A program made the position numbers and the translations under genes. From the NCBI GenBank assembly GCA_947174635.1, contig CAMWJS010000002.1, forward strand, positions 62,001-126,000: a DNA stretch of 64,000 nucleotides. The letters run 5' to 3'. A model generated the notes under the pieces. The model had not been told where the DNA came from. It saw nothing but the letters and a program-made list of their open reading frames with translations, and searched no databases. The first letter of the stretch is position 1; every line of letters begins with the position of its first letter. This stretch comes from an uncultured Muribaculaceae bacterium (lineage in GTDB: Bacteria > Bacteroidota > Bacteroidia > Bacteroidales > Muribaculaceae). Of this stretch, positions 25,740 to 34,235 are shown one piece after another.

Positions 25740-26407
25740 GACGGATGTTCTTCTAAACGTTTCTGGGACTCGAGGCGGTTGTACATCACTGCCAGATGGG
25801 CGTATATCGAAGTGTTGGTGATTACAATGCCGCGTGGAGCCCTTATGCGGTAGGGCGTGAAATTCCACAGAGCCTTGACGCCGGCTTTTATAAGACGGTC
25901 GGCACCCTCCTGAGCATGGTCGACCGGGAGGGTTATTATGCCCACTTCGACGTTGAGGCGCGTTATTGTCGTCTCCAGCGACGAGATGTCGAGAATGGGG
26001 ACTCCGCATGCGGTCTTGCCGACGATGCTCTGGTTTATGTCAAAGCCGGCAACTATGTTGAGCCCGTAATTGGCGAGGCCTGAGTCATGTATCAGCGAGC
26101 CTCCGAGCGAACCTACACCGAGCACAACGGCGTTGTGGCGGCGTTTGAAACCCAGAAATTCCTGTAGCTCATGGCACAGGAGCTTCACCTCGTAGCCTAT
26201 GCGCGTCTTCCCCTTGACGTTGAGGAACGACAGGTCTTTGGCTATCTGCGACGCATCGACGTTGAGCTCTCGCGATATGGCTGTCGACGACACGTATTCG
26301 ATGCCACGCTCGTCAAGCAGCGTGACATAAGCCAGATACCACGGCAGTCGGCGCAGAGCCGGCTCCGGTATCATCGCTTTGTCGTTGTTTTTTATTGTCG
26401 TTGCCAT
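25736..26407 (-). CDS. rex: Redox-sensing transcriptional repressor Rex
   Basis: A 223-residue repressor that senses the NADH/NAD+ ratio. The N-terminal winged helix (about 12-85) has the Rex start MIPEPALRRLPWYLAYV and recognition region STAISRELNVDASQIAKDLSF. The Rossmann domain has GVGSLGGSL for NADH, with the C-terminal domain-swap helix at the end. Translation may start at Met12, which gives a more typical length. It is followed by the FAH-like gene (4-nt overlap) and then porU. Targets are usually fermentation and respiration genes, none of which are obvious here. Confidence 0.95.
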   Translation of the reverse strand: MATTIKNNDKAMIPEPALRRLPWYLAYVTLLDERGIEYVSSTAISRELNVDASQIAKDLSFLNVKGKTRIGYEVKLLCHELQEFLGFKRRHNAVVLGVGSLGGSLIHDSGLANYGLNIVAGFDINQSIVGKTACGVPILDISSLETTITRLNVEVGIITLPVDHAQEGADRLIKAGVKALWNFTPYRIRAPRGIVITNTSIYAHLAVMYNRLESQKRLEEHPS

Positions 26408-26421
26408 AGTTTTTCAGCACG

Positions 26422-26429
26422 CAAAGATA
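26422..26429 (-). promoter_or_regulatory. Predicted proximal -7 element for rex
   Basis: The minus strand reads TATCTTTG, 15 nt before the rex start codon region. The upstream -33 position lacks a TTTG. If used, the leader would be very short, about 10 nt. Confidence 0.4.
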
Positions 26430-26469
26430 CAAAAAATTATAATAACAGGACTTTAACCCGGCTAAATTT

Positions 26470-26650
26470 ATGTTAATAATACAATGTGGCCGTGCGTGTG
26501 ATGCATGCGTGCGGCGGTGGCGCCACGCTTGCACCCTGATGTGCCGCAGGGGCGCCCTTCCCTCGAATATTACAGCGCCGCTCCTGTTTTCACAAACCGG
26601 GGCGGCGCTGGTTTTAACGTTTAAAACAATAGCTTCTTGTATAATTATCC
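26470..26650 (-). ncRNA. Candidate structured leader RNA or small RNA upstream of rex
   Basis: This GC-rich island stands in AT-rich intergenic DNA and lies just downstream of a good minus-strand promoter (26655-26685). It contains a 12-bp stem with one wobble pair (26573-26584 with 26599-26610), a shorter CCCTG/CAGGG hairpin and a GCGTG/CACGC hairpin, plus GTTTTAA-N3-TTAAAAC at 26611-26627. No ORF in it looks real. It could be a long 5' leader of rex or a separate small RNA. I do not recognise a known family. Confidence 0.3.
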
Positions 26651-26654
26651 GATG

Positions 26655-26685
26655 CAAAATTACTTCAACTTCATAGATGCCCAAA
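26655..26685 (-). promoter_or_regulatory. Predicted distal promoter reading toward rex
   Basis: On the minus strand TTTG (26682-26685), 19 nt, then TAATTTTG (26655-26662) fits the Bacteroidota consensus. It is about 240 nt before the rex start, so it implies a long leader or a separate RNA. With the other promoters it explains much of the 487-nt gap 26408-26894. Confidence 0.5.
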
Positions 26686-26777
26686 TACCTAAAAGTAGGT
26701 ATTTTTACGGCGTTGCCGCATCGGTCGGCTCCCGCAGGCTCCAATTGAAAAAATATCGTAAAATTGGTGGATTTAGT

Positions 26778-26808
26778 TTTGACATAATCAAAAAAAAAGT
26801 TATCTTTG
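26778..26808 (+). promoter_or_regulatory. Predicted promoter of the PpiD-like gene
   Basis: TTTG (26778-26781), 19-nt spacer, TATCTTTG (26801-26808): both elements match the Bacteroidota consensus exactly. The predicted leader is about 80 nt. Confidence 0.75.
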
Positions 26809-26894
26809 TGCGCTTCAACGCAGTAGTGCCTTGCGGGCATCATCTGCCTGCAATCGATACCAATCATTAAAATAAAAATAAACACAAATCATAA

Positions 26895-28988
26895 ATGTCA
26901 GCATTAGAACACATTAGAAAACGGCCGGCCTTGGTGATATCTATCCTCGGTCTGGCTCTCGTATTGTTTATCATTACCGCAGTTTCCGATAACATTACCT
27001 CGTTTTTCGGCGACCGTGACACCGCAGTGAAAGTCGATGGCGAAAAATTGAAATATGACAAGTGGAAACGCACAGCAAGCCAGATTTCCGACCAGATGCG
27101 TCAGTCGGGTCAGGAAGATGTCGATTTTTCGTACGCCGACGAGATGGCTCTCCAGCAGATTGTCGACGAAGAGCTCTTCAACAAAGAGCTTGACCGTCTC
27201 GGCATCCGCGTCACCGACGAGGAGATGGAAGCATATCTTTTCGGTCCGGCTTCTGTTGCCGCTGCCGAAGCTCAGCGCTACGGATTCCCCTCTGCCGAGG
27301 ATTTCTATTCCTATGCTTACTCAAACGAAAGCGGCTCGGAAAACGCCCGCGCTCTCTGGCAGGATATGGAAAACCGTATCCGCCGTCAGGTCATGACTGC
27401 CAAATACCAGATGCAGCTCGGCGCCATCACCGCCAACAAACTCGATGCGAAAGCCTACTATGACGAAAACAAAAATGTCACTCTCAACGTGGCAAAAGTC
27501 GACTACGTAAGTCTCGCCAACGATGACTACAACGTCACCGACGCCGAAATCAAAGAGCGCTACAACAAAGAAAAAGAAAACTACCGTCTTGACACCGAAG
27601 TCCGCCTGGTCGACTATATTCTCGTCACCCCCACCGCTTCGGCTCAGGATGCCGCCGCTGCAAGCGATGAAGTGGTCAACGCTATCAGCCGTCTGAAATC
27701 AACCCCCGGCACTGAAGCTATCGCCGGCAACTATGCTTTCGAGACAGCAGTCCACACCGGAAGCGCTTCTTCACTTCCCGCCTCGCTCCGCAACTCAATC
27801 GAACGTATCGCTGCCGACACTGTAGTGATGCTCAGCTTCAACGGCTCTGCCTACAATATCGCAAAGCTTCTCAATGCCAAGACCGGTATCGAGAAAGCCG
27901 ATGTTGACTTCTTCATCACCGACAACGCCAATCTTCCCGTCGACTCTATCGTTGCCGCGGTAAGCGCCGGTGACATCGCACAGTATGGCGACAGCATTCA
28001 GAAAGTAAGCCAGAAAGAGCTGAAACTTATCGACAACGCCCTTCTTGCCGGCTATGCCGACAATTTCATCAATGCTCCGCAAGGCGCCAATGTCGTGACT
28101 GATAATGATTTCAAGGCAAACATCCTTTCAGCTCTCTTCGGCGGCCAGGTAGACCCCGCCCGCATGGACATGGATGCTATCGGTGTATGCTATAAGGTGA
28201 ACAGCGTGGAAGAGCCGCAGACAATCTACGAAGTCGCTGCCATCACCCGCCCGCTTGTTCCCTCTGAAGAAACAATCAACACGCTCCGCAAAGAGCTCGT
28301 TGACTATAGCGTCAAGAACGCCAATGCCGAGGCTTTCGCCAAGAATATCGGCTCTTCAAGCTTCCATATCGAAAAGGGACGCATAAGCCCCGACCGTTTC
28401 GCAGTAATCGGTCAGAACGGACAGCGTATCCCCCAGACAGTATCTCTCGTACGCTGGGCTATGGACGAAGCCAAGAAAGGCGATGTATCGGAAGTGGTCG
28501 ATGCAGGTGACTCATTTATCGTGGTTGCCGTGTCTGACATCTACGCCGACAACTACGTGCCCGCTACCGACGCTACCGTAGCCGAACAGCTCGCCAATGA
28601 ACTGCGCGCCGAGAAGAAAGGAGCCAAACTTGTGGGCGACTACGCAGGCAAAGGCAAGAGCGTAGACGAATACGCCGCAGCAATGGGCACTCAGCCCGTC
28701 ACTGTCCGCGCCAACTACGCGCAGAACGACGGTGGTATTCTCCGTGCCGACTCTAAATTCCTCGCAGCCGTAGGTGCTGCACAGAAAGGCCAGCTCGTAG
28801 GTCCGGTCGCTACCGGTTCGGCTGCCGTGGTATTCGAGGTTGTCGATGTTGACAATGCCGGCGGTGAATTTGTCTTCGAGCAGGTTGCCCCCATGGTATC
28901 GCGCATGTTCCAGTTCAACGTGAACCAGGCGCTTCGTGCCAACAAGGACATCAACTACAAGGCGCTTCGCTTTGAAACCCGTGAATAA
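26895..28988 (+). CDS. PpiD/SurA-like periplasmic folding factor
   Basis: A 697-residue membrane-anchored periplasmic chaperone. A cytoplasmic tail (MSALEHIRKRPALVI) and one membrane helix (LGLALVLFIITAV) lead into a SurA_N-type helical domain (about 40-200), with QIVDEELFNKELDRLGIRVTD as the typical PpiD pattern. The middle, where a parvulin domain is expected, shows no GGDLG-type signature. A later segment (about 500-550, MDEAKKGDVSEVVDAGDSFIVV) looks like the end of a parvulin fold. Isomerase activity is therefore uncertain, while the chaperone role is reasonable. It is monocistronic, with its own promoter and a hairpin terminator. Confidence 0.85.
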   Translation: MSALEHIRKRPALVISILGLALVLFIITAVSDNITSFFGDRDTAVKVDGEKLKYDKWKRTASQISDQMRQSGQEDVDFSYADEMALQQIVDEELFNKELDRLGIRVTDEEMEAYLFGPASVAAAEAQRYGFPSAEDFYSYAYSNESGSENARALWQDMENRIRRQVMTAKYQMQLGAITANKLDAKAYYDENKNVTLNVAKVDYVSLANDDYNVTDAEIKERYNKEKENYRLDTEVRLVDYILVTPTASAQDAAAASDEVVNAISRLKSTPGTEAIAGNYAFETAVHTGSASSLPASLRNSIERIAADTVVMLSFNGSAYNIAKLLNAKTGIEKADVDFFITDNANLPVDSIVAAVSAGDIAQYGDSIQKVSQKELKLIDNALLAGYADNFINAPQGANVVTDNDFKANILSALFGGQVDPARMDMDAIGVCYKVNSVEEPQTIYEVAAITRPLVPSEETINTLRKELVDYSVKNANAEAFAKNIGSSSFHIEKGRISPDRFAVIGQNGQRIPQTVSLVRWAMDEAKKGDVSEVVDAGDSFIVVAVSDIYADNYVPATDATVAEQLANELRAEKKGAKLVGDYAGKGKSVDEYAAAMGTQPVTVRANYAQNDGGILRADSKFLAAVGAAQKGQLVGPVATGSAAVVFEVVDVDNAGGEFVFEQVAPMVSRMFQFNVNQALRANKDINYKALRFETRE

Positions 28989-29050
28989 TAAAATGTAAGG
29001 TACTCTATAACGATATAATAGAGGATATCATTCTACTTAATCCAACAATA

Positions 29051-29090
29051 AGAGCGGAGTCGATGTGCTATCGGCTCCGCTCTGCTTTCT
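29051..29090 (+). terminator. Probable terminator after the PpiD-like gene
   Basis: AGAGCGGAG at 29051 pairs with CTCCGCTCT ending at 29083, with extra CGAT/ATCG pairing inside. A weak pyrimidine run (GCTTTCTGC) follows. It sits 62 nt after the stop. Confidence 0.6.
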
Positions 29091-29128
29091 GCTATTGAAC
29101 ATTATACCGTAAATTCGATTATATTTTA

Positions 29129-29136
29129 TACCTTTG
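29129..29136 (+). promoter_or_regulatory. Predicted -7 element upstream of mfd
   Basis: TACCTTTG fits TAnnTTTG and lies 67 nt before the chosen mfd ATG. The -33 element is not clear. Confidence 0.4.
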
Positions 29137-29203
29137 CAAGCGTTTGGCTGAGTCCGTTGAACGGCATTTGGATGCGCCGTCCCTGCAAAAACTGGAAAAA
29201 ATG

Positions 29204-32200
29204 ATGAAACTTACAGATATAGAGAAACTGTTTGCTTCCGGAGCTCGTTCGGAAGCCATAGCGGCACTCGTAAAGGATAAAGGTTCGCGACGTTTCAATG
29301 TGGTGAACGCCGCCGGCTCGTCACTGTCGATGATGCTTGCACAGCTGCCGCGCATGAAGCATCCGGTGGTTGTTGTGGGCGACAGCGCCGACGATGCAGG
29401 CTACATTTACCACGACCTCTCCCGTCTTGTCGGCGAGGAGGCGGTGGCATTCTTTCCCTCGGCCTATAAGCGGGATATCAAATACGGCAAAATCGACCCG
29501 CCGTCCGAGATACTGCGCACCGACGCGCTGTCGCGCTGGCACTCCGACAAGCGCCTCCGTTTTGTCGTGACATCGCCGAAAGCACTTGCCGAACGCGTTG
29601 CCCCGCGCGAGAACATCGACAGTTCCACGCTTCACATATCGAAAGGCCGCGAGTACGACCTCGTTGAGCTTCAGAAATGGCTTCGCGACAACGGTTTCAC
29701 GCGTCAGGACTACGTCTATGAGCCGGGTCATTATGCGGTGCGCGGCTCCATACTCGACATTTTCGGGTTCAGTTTCGAACTTCCCTACCGCATCGACTTT
29801 TTCGGCGACGAGGTCGACTCTATCCGCACCTTTGACATCGAGACACAGCTCTCGCGCGAGAAGCTCGATGCCGTGGCGATATCCTCCAATGTGGCGATAT
29901 CCTCGTCAGGCGACTCTCTGCTCCGTTTCATCGACCCATCCACGCTACTCTGCTCGCGTGCTCCCGGCGATGTTGTCCTTGCCGTGCGTGCCATCGCTTC
30001 CGAGGAGTTCTCGCAGTCTTCACTGCTCGCCGACGAGGGTGACCGCGACGCCATGAAGCAGGTGGTCGATGCCGACGCTTTTGCCGGTGATTTCGAAAAA
30101 TTCAGGCAGATAGCGTTTACGGCCGGCGCGGTGCCCTCGTTCAAGGCCGCTCCGACGGTCGACTACAACTGCTCTCCCCAGGCAATCTACCATAAGAATT
30201 TCGACCTGATAGCCGAGTCGTTAACCTCGTTTCAGAACGACGGCTATGAAATATATATCCTCAGCGACAGCGCCCGGCAGCAGGACCGCCTGCGCGCCAT
30301 CTTTGACGACCGCGGCGACAAAATCAGCTTCATCTCAGTCGACGCCACCCTCCACGAGGGTTTTATCGACCACTCTGGCAAGAGGTGCATATTCACCGAC
30401 CACCAGATATTCGACCGCTTCCACAAATACAGTCTGCGCAGCGACCGTGCCCGCTCCGGCAAGCTCGCCATGTCGCTCAAGGAGCTCGGCGCCATCGAGC
30501 CGGGCGACTATATCGTGCACATCGACCACGGCATAGGCAAGTTCGGCGGACTGCTCCGCACCAGTGTCAACGGCAACCCGCAGGAGATGATAAAACTTAT
30601 CTACAAGAACAACGATTTCATCTTCGTGTCGATACACTCGCTCCACAAACTGTCGAAATATCGCGGCAAGGAGGGTGTCGAGCCTACGCTCAACAAACTC
30701 GGCACCGGCGCCTGGAACAAAATCAAGGAGCGCACCAAGACGCGCCTCAAGGATATTGCCCGCGACCTCATAAAGCTCTATGCCGCGCGCAAGGAGCAGA
30801 AAGGATTTCAGTTCTCGCCCGACAGCTACATGCAGCATGAGCTGGAGGCATCGTTCATCTACGAGGACACTCCCGACCAGGTCACGGCCACAGCCGCCGT
30901 CAAGGCCGACATGGAGAGCGACCGCCCTATGGACCGCCTGATATGCGGCGACGTCGGTTTCGGCAAGACCGAAGTCGCCATCCGCGCCGCCTTCAAGGCC
31001 GCGGCTGACGGCAAACAGGTGGCGGTGCTCGTGCCTACCACGGTGCTCGCATATCAGCACTACAACACATTTAAAGACCGCCTGCGCGACTTCCCCGTGC
31101 GCGTCGACTATCTCAGCCGCGCACGCACAGCGAAACAGACACGCGAGATTATAGCCGACCTCGCCGAGGGCAAGATTGACATCCTTGTAGGCACCCACAA
31201 GCTGATAGGGAAAAATGTCACATTCAAGGACCTTGGGCTTCTTATCGTCGACGAGGAGCAGAAATTCGGTGTCTCTGTAAAGGAGAAACTGAAACAGATG
31301 AAGGTCAATGTCGACACGCTGACTATGTCGGCGACCCCGATACCGCGCACCCTGCAGTTCTCGCTCATGGGTGCCCGCGACCTCTCGGCCATACAGACGC
31401 CACCCCCCAACCGCTATCCCGTTGTCACATCTGTCGACTCGCTGACCGACGAACTGCTCTCCGAGGCGGTCAACTTCGAGCTGTCGCGCAACGGACAGGT
31501 ATTCATCGTCAACAACCGCATCGAGGGGCTCGACAATCTCAAGGCCATGATTACGCGCCTCGTGCCCGACGCACGCGTGCTTATTGCCCACGGACAGATG
31601 CCTCCCGAACGCCTCGAACAGGCCATCATCGACTTCGCCAACCGCGATTACGACATACTACTCTCCACCACCATCATCGAGAGCGGCATCGACATGCCCA
31701 ATGTCAACACAATCATCGTCAACAACGCGCAGAATTTCGGTCTCTCCGAGCTCCATCAGCTGCGCGGACGCGTAGGGCGTTCCTCGCGCAAGGCATTCTG
31801 CTACCTGATGGTGCCCCCCGGAGTGCCACTCACACCCATAGCGCGCCGCCGTCTGCAGGCCATAGAGAGCTTCTCCGACCTCGGCAGCGGCATCCATGTC
31901 GCCATGCAGGACCTCGACATACGCGGTGCCGGCAACCTGCTCGGTGCCGAGCAGAGCGGCTTCATAGCCGACCTTGGCTACGAGACATACCAGAAGATAC
32001 TGAAAGAAGCCGTAGTCGAACTCACCACGCAGGAGTTTGCCGACACGGTCACCGCCGACAACGATGTCACCGGCACTGACGACTTTGTGGCCGACTGCGT
32101 CATAGAGAGCGACCTCGAGGTGCTGCTTCCCCCCGACTATGTGCCGCAGGAGAGCGAGCGCATCAGCCTTTACCGCGAGCTTGACGGCATCACGCGCCGC

Positions 32201-32551
32201 GATGACCTCGACGCATTCGCCTCTCGCCTGCGCGACCGTTTCGGAGCCATTCCCCCCGTGGCGCAGGAGCTGCTGCTGATACCGATGCTGCGCAGCAATG
32301 CACGCCGTCTCGGCATAGAGAAAGTGGCCCTGAAGCAAGGCATAATGTACATCTATTTCGTCGACGAAAGCAACAAGGCCTACTACCAGTCGCCCATGTT
32401 CGGCCGTCTGCTCAACTACCTGCAGCGCAATCCCCAGCGCGTGGCAATCCGTCAGCGCGACCAGCGCCGCTCATTCGCCATCAAATCTGTAGCGACAGTA
32501 GCCCAGGCCAACGCCATCCTCGAAGAAATCCTCACCCTCGAAAGCATCTGA
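29204..32551 (+). CDS. mfd: Transcription-repair coupling factor
   Basis: An 1115-residue DNA translocase that removes stalled RNA polymerase and recruits the nucleotide excision repair proteins. The tracked ORF begins at a TTG. I start at the ATG at 29204 (MKLTDIEKLFASG), one codon after another ATG. The UvrB-like module is at the N-terminus (residues about 30-300, YVYEPGHYAVRGSILDIF). The RNA polymerase-interaction domain follows (IEPGDYIVHIDHGIGKFGG), then the RecG-like motor with GDVGFGKTEVA (Walker A), DEEQ, SATPIPRT and the RVGRSSRKAFCYL region. A TRCF C-terminal domain ends it (PPDYVPQESERISLYREL). Length is typical. Confidence 0.95.
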   Translation: MKLTDIEKLFASGARSEAIAALVKDKGSRRFNVVNAAGSSLSMMLAQLPRMKHPVVVVGDSADDAGYIYHDLSRLVGEEAVAFFPSAYKRDIKYGKIDPPSEILRTDALSRWHSDKRLRFVVTSPKALAERVAPRENIDSSTLHISKGREYDLVELQKWLRDNGFTRQDYVYEPGHYAVRGSILDIFGFSFELPYRIDFFGDEVDSIRTFDIETQLSREKLDAVAISSNVAISSSGDSLLRFIDPSTLLCSRAPGDVVLAVRAIASEEFSQSSLLADEGDRDAMKQVVDADAFAGDFEKFRQIAFTAGAVPSFKAAPTVDYNCSPQAIYHKNFDLIAESLTSFQNDGYEIYILSDSARQQDRLRAIFDDRGDKISFISVDATLHEGFIDHSGKRCIFTDHQIFDRFHKYSLRSDRARSGKLAMSLKELGAIEPGDYIVHIDHGIGKFGGLLRTSVNGNPQEMIKLIYKNNDFIFVSIHSLHKLSKYRGKEGVEPTLNKLGTGAWNKIKERTKTRLKDIARDLIKLYAARKEQKGFQFSPDSYMQHELEASFIYEDTPDQVTATAAVKADMESDRPMDRLICGDVGFGKTEVAIRAAFKAAADGKQVAVLVPTTVLAYQHYNTFKDRLRDFPVRVDYLSRARTAKQTREIIADLAEGKIDILVGTHKLIGKNVTFKDLGLLIVDEEQKFGVSVKEKLKQMKVNVDTLTMSATPIPRTLQFSLMGARDLSAIQTPPPNRYPVVTSVDSLTDELLSEAVNFELSRNGQVFIVNNRIEGLDNLKAMITRLVPDARVLIAHGQMPPERLEQAIIDFANRDYDILLSTTIIESGIDMPNVNTIIVNNAQNFGLSELHQLRGRVGRSSRKAFCYLMVPPGVPLTPIARRRLQAIESFSDLGSGIHVAMQDLDIRGAGNLLGAEQSGFIADLGYETYQKILKEAVVELTTQEFADTVTADNDVTGTDDFVADCVIESDLEVLLPPDYVPQESERISLYRELDGITRRDDLDAFASRLRDRFGAIPPVAQELLLIPMLRSNARRLGIEKVALKQGIMYIYFVDESNKAYYQSPMFGRLLNYLQRNPQRVAIRQRDQRRSFAIKSVATVAQANAILEEILTLESI

Positions 32552-32616
32552 CAGCGGTAATTCTGCCGCGAGAAATTGCCCGGGAAAATATAGAGAGGTT
32601 GTTGCAAAACCAAACT

Positions 32617-32698
32617 TTCCGCGGTTAAAAAGCGCGGCTACTACCAAATAGCCCATGATTGGCAGAAGTGTAGTAGCGGCGGTTTTTAACCGCCGAAA
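32617..32698. repeat. Palindromic repeat of the CCGCGGTTTTTAACCGCGG family
   Basis: Imperfect inverted arms (32617-32645 with 32670-32698) of the pattern TTTCCGCGGTTAAAAA..GGCTACTAC lie between the converging 3' ends of mfd and the acyltransferase. The left flank (32600-32611) carries TTGTTGCAAAAC, which resembles the boundary of the 58.6-kb and 20-kb copies. Related cores occur at 58.6 and 60.3 kb. Confidence 0.85.
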
Positions 32699-32718
32699 TA
32701 AAAAAGGTTCCGCCACTT

Positions 32719-32761
32719 AAGTAAACAGCATTGGGCTGCACCAGTGTGCAGCCCAATGCTG
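32719..32761 (-). terminator. Terminator of the acyltransferase gene
   Basis: A perfect 16-bp stem with a 4-nt loop (CAGCATTGGGCTGCAC at 32726 and its complement ending 32761) lies 58 nt after the acyltransferase stop. On the minus strand it is followed by TTTACTTAA. It may also stop mfd transcripts from the other side. Confidence 0.65.
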
Positions 32762-32818
32762 GGTGGAGATTACGATATTCATACGTAGATAAGGTGGGAG
32801 CCTATATGCCTGGTCCTA

Positions 32819-33883
32819 CTATCCCACCACCCACTTTGAGCCGGGGATGAGGGAGATAAGGCGGGTTATTATGGCGCAGGCAAGGAATGTGGCGGTGCCA
32901 ACGGCGAGGATTGCCGGAAGCGTAGACAGGTGCGGGGCGATAAGCTGCTGCATGAAGCCGAGCACGAAGATGTGCATCAGGTAGATGCCGTAGCTGATTT
33001 TCGATACGCTCTGTACCGGTCCGTAGAGCCACTGCCCGGAGTAGTTGACGTGGCGCAGTATCAGGAATGTTCCGGCTGTCATCATGGCAACGTTGAACGT
33101 GCAGAAATACCATGACTGCTCTGCGTAGGCGTAGTCGGTCGATTCCATCGAGTGGGTGTAGAAAAGTCCGGCGGTGAATGCAAATCCTACCAGTATTAGC
33201 GGCACGCCTATGGCCACGCTTTTCTTCAGCGACCAGTTGACATATTTGCGTATATAGTGGGCGAGCACGACATATCCTATGTAGCCTGAAAAGTAATACA
33301 GCGCGTGGAATTTGTTCCAGAATACTTCGCCCCACACATAGCCTGTCAGCGGGCGCAGGTAGCCTGTAAAGGTCGTCAGGAACCATATCGCGAGGAATAT
33401 CTCCTCGCCGCGTCGCGACACTCGGCTCAGCCAGGGTGATATGATGGGCATTGCGAGGTATACGCCTATGAGCATGTAGATGAACCACAGGTGGCCGCTG
33501 TCGGCATTGGCGGTGTAGAGTATGTTGCTGACGCGCTCGGCGATATCTCCGTCAATCGCTCCAGTTATGACCGGCACCACGGCATAGAGCAGCGACCAGA
33601 TGACGAACGGCACGAACACGCGCGAGAACCGCCGCTTGAAGAATACCGTGGAACTCGTTGTCAGCGGCAGCAGAAGGAATGACGAAGCCATCACAAACAA
33701 CGGTACTGACTGCCGGAATGCGCCGTCGATTATCGAAACCCAGAGTCGGTCGGTGTCGTTGGCGAGTATGACACCTGTATCCGTGCAGTAGTAAAATTCG
33801 CAGGCGTGTACCAACACTACCATAAAGCAGGCGATTACACGCAGATAGTCAAGAAATACGATGCGGTTTGTCTTTTCTTTCAT
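32819..33883 (-). CDS. Acyltransferase family 3 membrane protein
   Basis: A 354-residue integral membrane O-acyltransferase (PF01757 type). The N-terminus is characteristic: FLDYLRVIACFMVVLVHACE, where the His is the catalytic candidate, followed by the RRFSRVFVPFVIW segment carrying the conserved Arg residues. About ten membrane helices follow. Relatives acetylate surface polysaccharides, peptidoglycan or lipid-linked sugars. The substrate cannot be read from sequence, and no polysaccharide cluster is adjacent. It is a single minus-strand gene with a clear hairpin terminator. I see no strong promoter upstream. Confidence 0.88.
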   Translation of the reverse strand: MKEKTNRIVFLDYLRVIACFMVVLVHACEFYYCTDTGVILANDTDRLWVSIIDGAFRQSVPLFVMASSFLLLPLTTSSTVFFKRRFSRVFVPFVIWSLLYAVVPVITGAIDGDIAERVSNILYTANADSGHLWFIYMLIGVYLAMPIISPWLSRVSRRGEEIFLAIWFLTTFTGYLRPLTGYVWGEVFWNKFHALYYFSGYIGYVVLAHYIRKYVNWSLKKSVAIGVPLILVGFAFTAGLFYTHSMESTDYAYAEQSWYFCTFNVAMMTAGTFLILRHVNYSGQWLYGPVQSVSKISYGIYLMHIFVLGFMQQLIAPHLSTLPAILAVGTATFLACAIITRLISLIPGSKWVVG

Positions 33884-34037
33884 TTCAAGTTGCGGTGTTA
33901 TGATTGGTTTTGTTCTGTAAAATTAGCATATTCATCGCAATTTAAATAGAAGATATGTTGCATTATTTGTAAGATTTTCAACACGTGCGACAAGTCAGAT
34001 AAATCATTCATTTTATTACCGACGCATGTTGCGTCAG

Positions 34038-34126
34038 GGGCGGTAGCCGGGGCGGGGGCGTCTCGCCCCCGTGGTATTATTTAATACTATAACGGGGGCG
34101 AGACGCCCCCGCCCCGGCTACCGCCC
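34038..34126. repeat. 89-bp perfect palindrome with nested GC hairpins
   Basis: 35-bp perfect arms (34038-34072 and 34092-34126) surround a 19-nt AT-rich centre that is itself palindromic. Each arm also folds on itself through CGGGGGCG-TCT-CGCCCCCG. The left half shares 34 identical bases with 19915-19948. It lies in the 352-nt gap between the acyltransferase start and the efflux terminator. Apart from that terminator I see no other feature in the gap. Confidence 0.9.
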
Positions 34127-34164
34127 AAAGTAATTGACATTGTATTGAGCGTCGGGTCCGCGGC

Positions 34165-34212
34165 AAAAAAAATCCTGCTGCCCCGACATAATCGGGCAGC
34201 AGGATTTTTTTT
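34165..34212 (-). terminator. Intrinsic terminator of the RND efflux operon
   Basis: On the minus strand a strong stem (AATCCTGCTGCCC pairing across a short loop) is followed by eight T. Eight A precede it, so it can work in both directions. It lies just after the outer-membrane factor stop codon at 34236. Confidence 0.85.
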
Positions 34213-34235
34213 GTTATTGTCAGAGTCGGGGAGGG

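Noticed and set aside
26573-26610. Rex operator at the TTCACAAA half-site within the hairpin
   Set aside because: Only a half-site is present, without the TTGTGAA-N-TTCACAA dyad.
26313-26885. 190-residue minus-strand ORF across the rex leader
   Set aside because: It runs through two predicted promoters and the structured region and enters rex out of frame.
30335-31591. 418-residue minus-strand ORF opposite mfd
   Set aside because: It is a frame shadow of mfd motor motifs, shows low-complexity composition without family features, and has no promoter.
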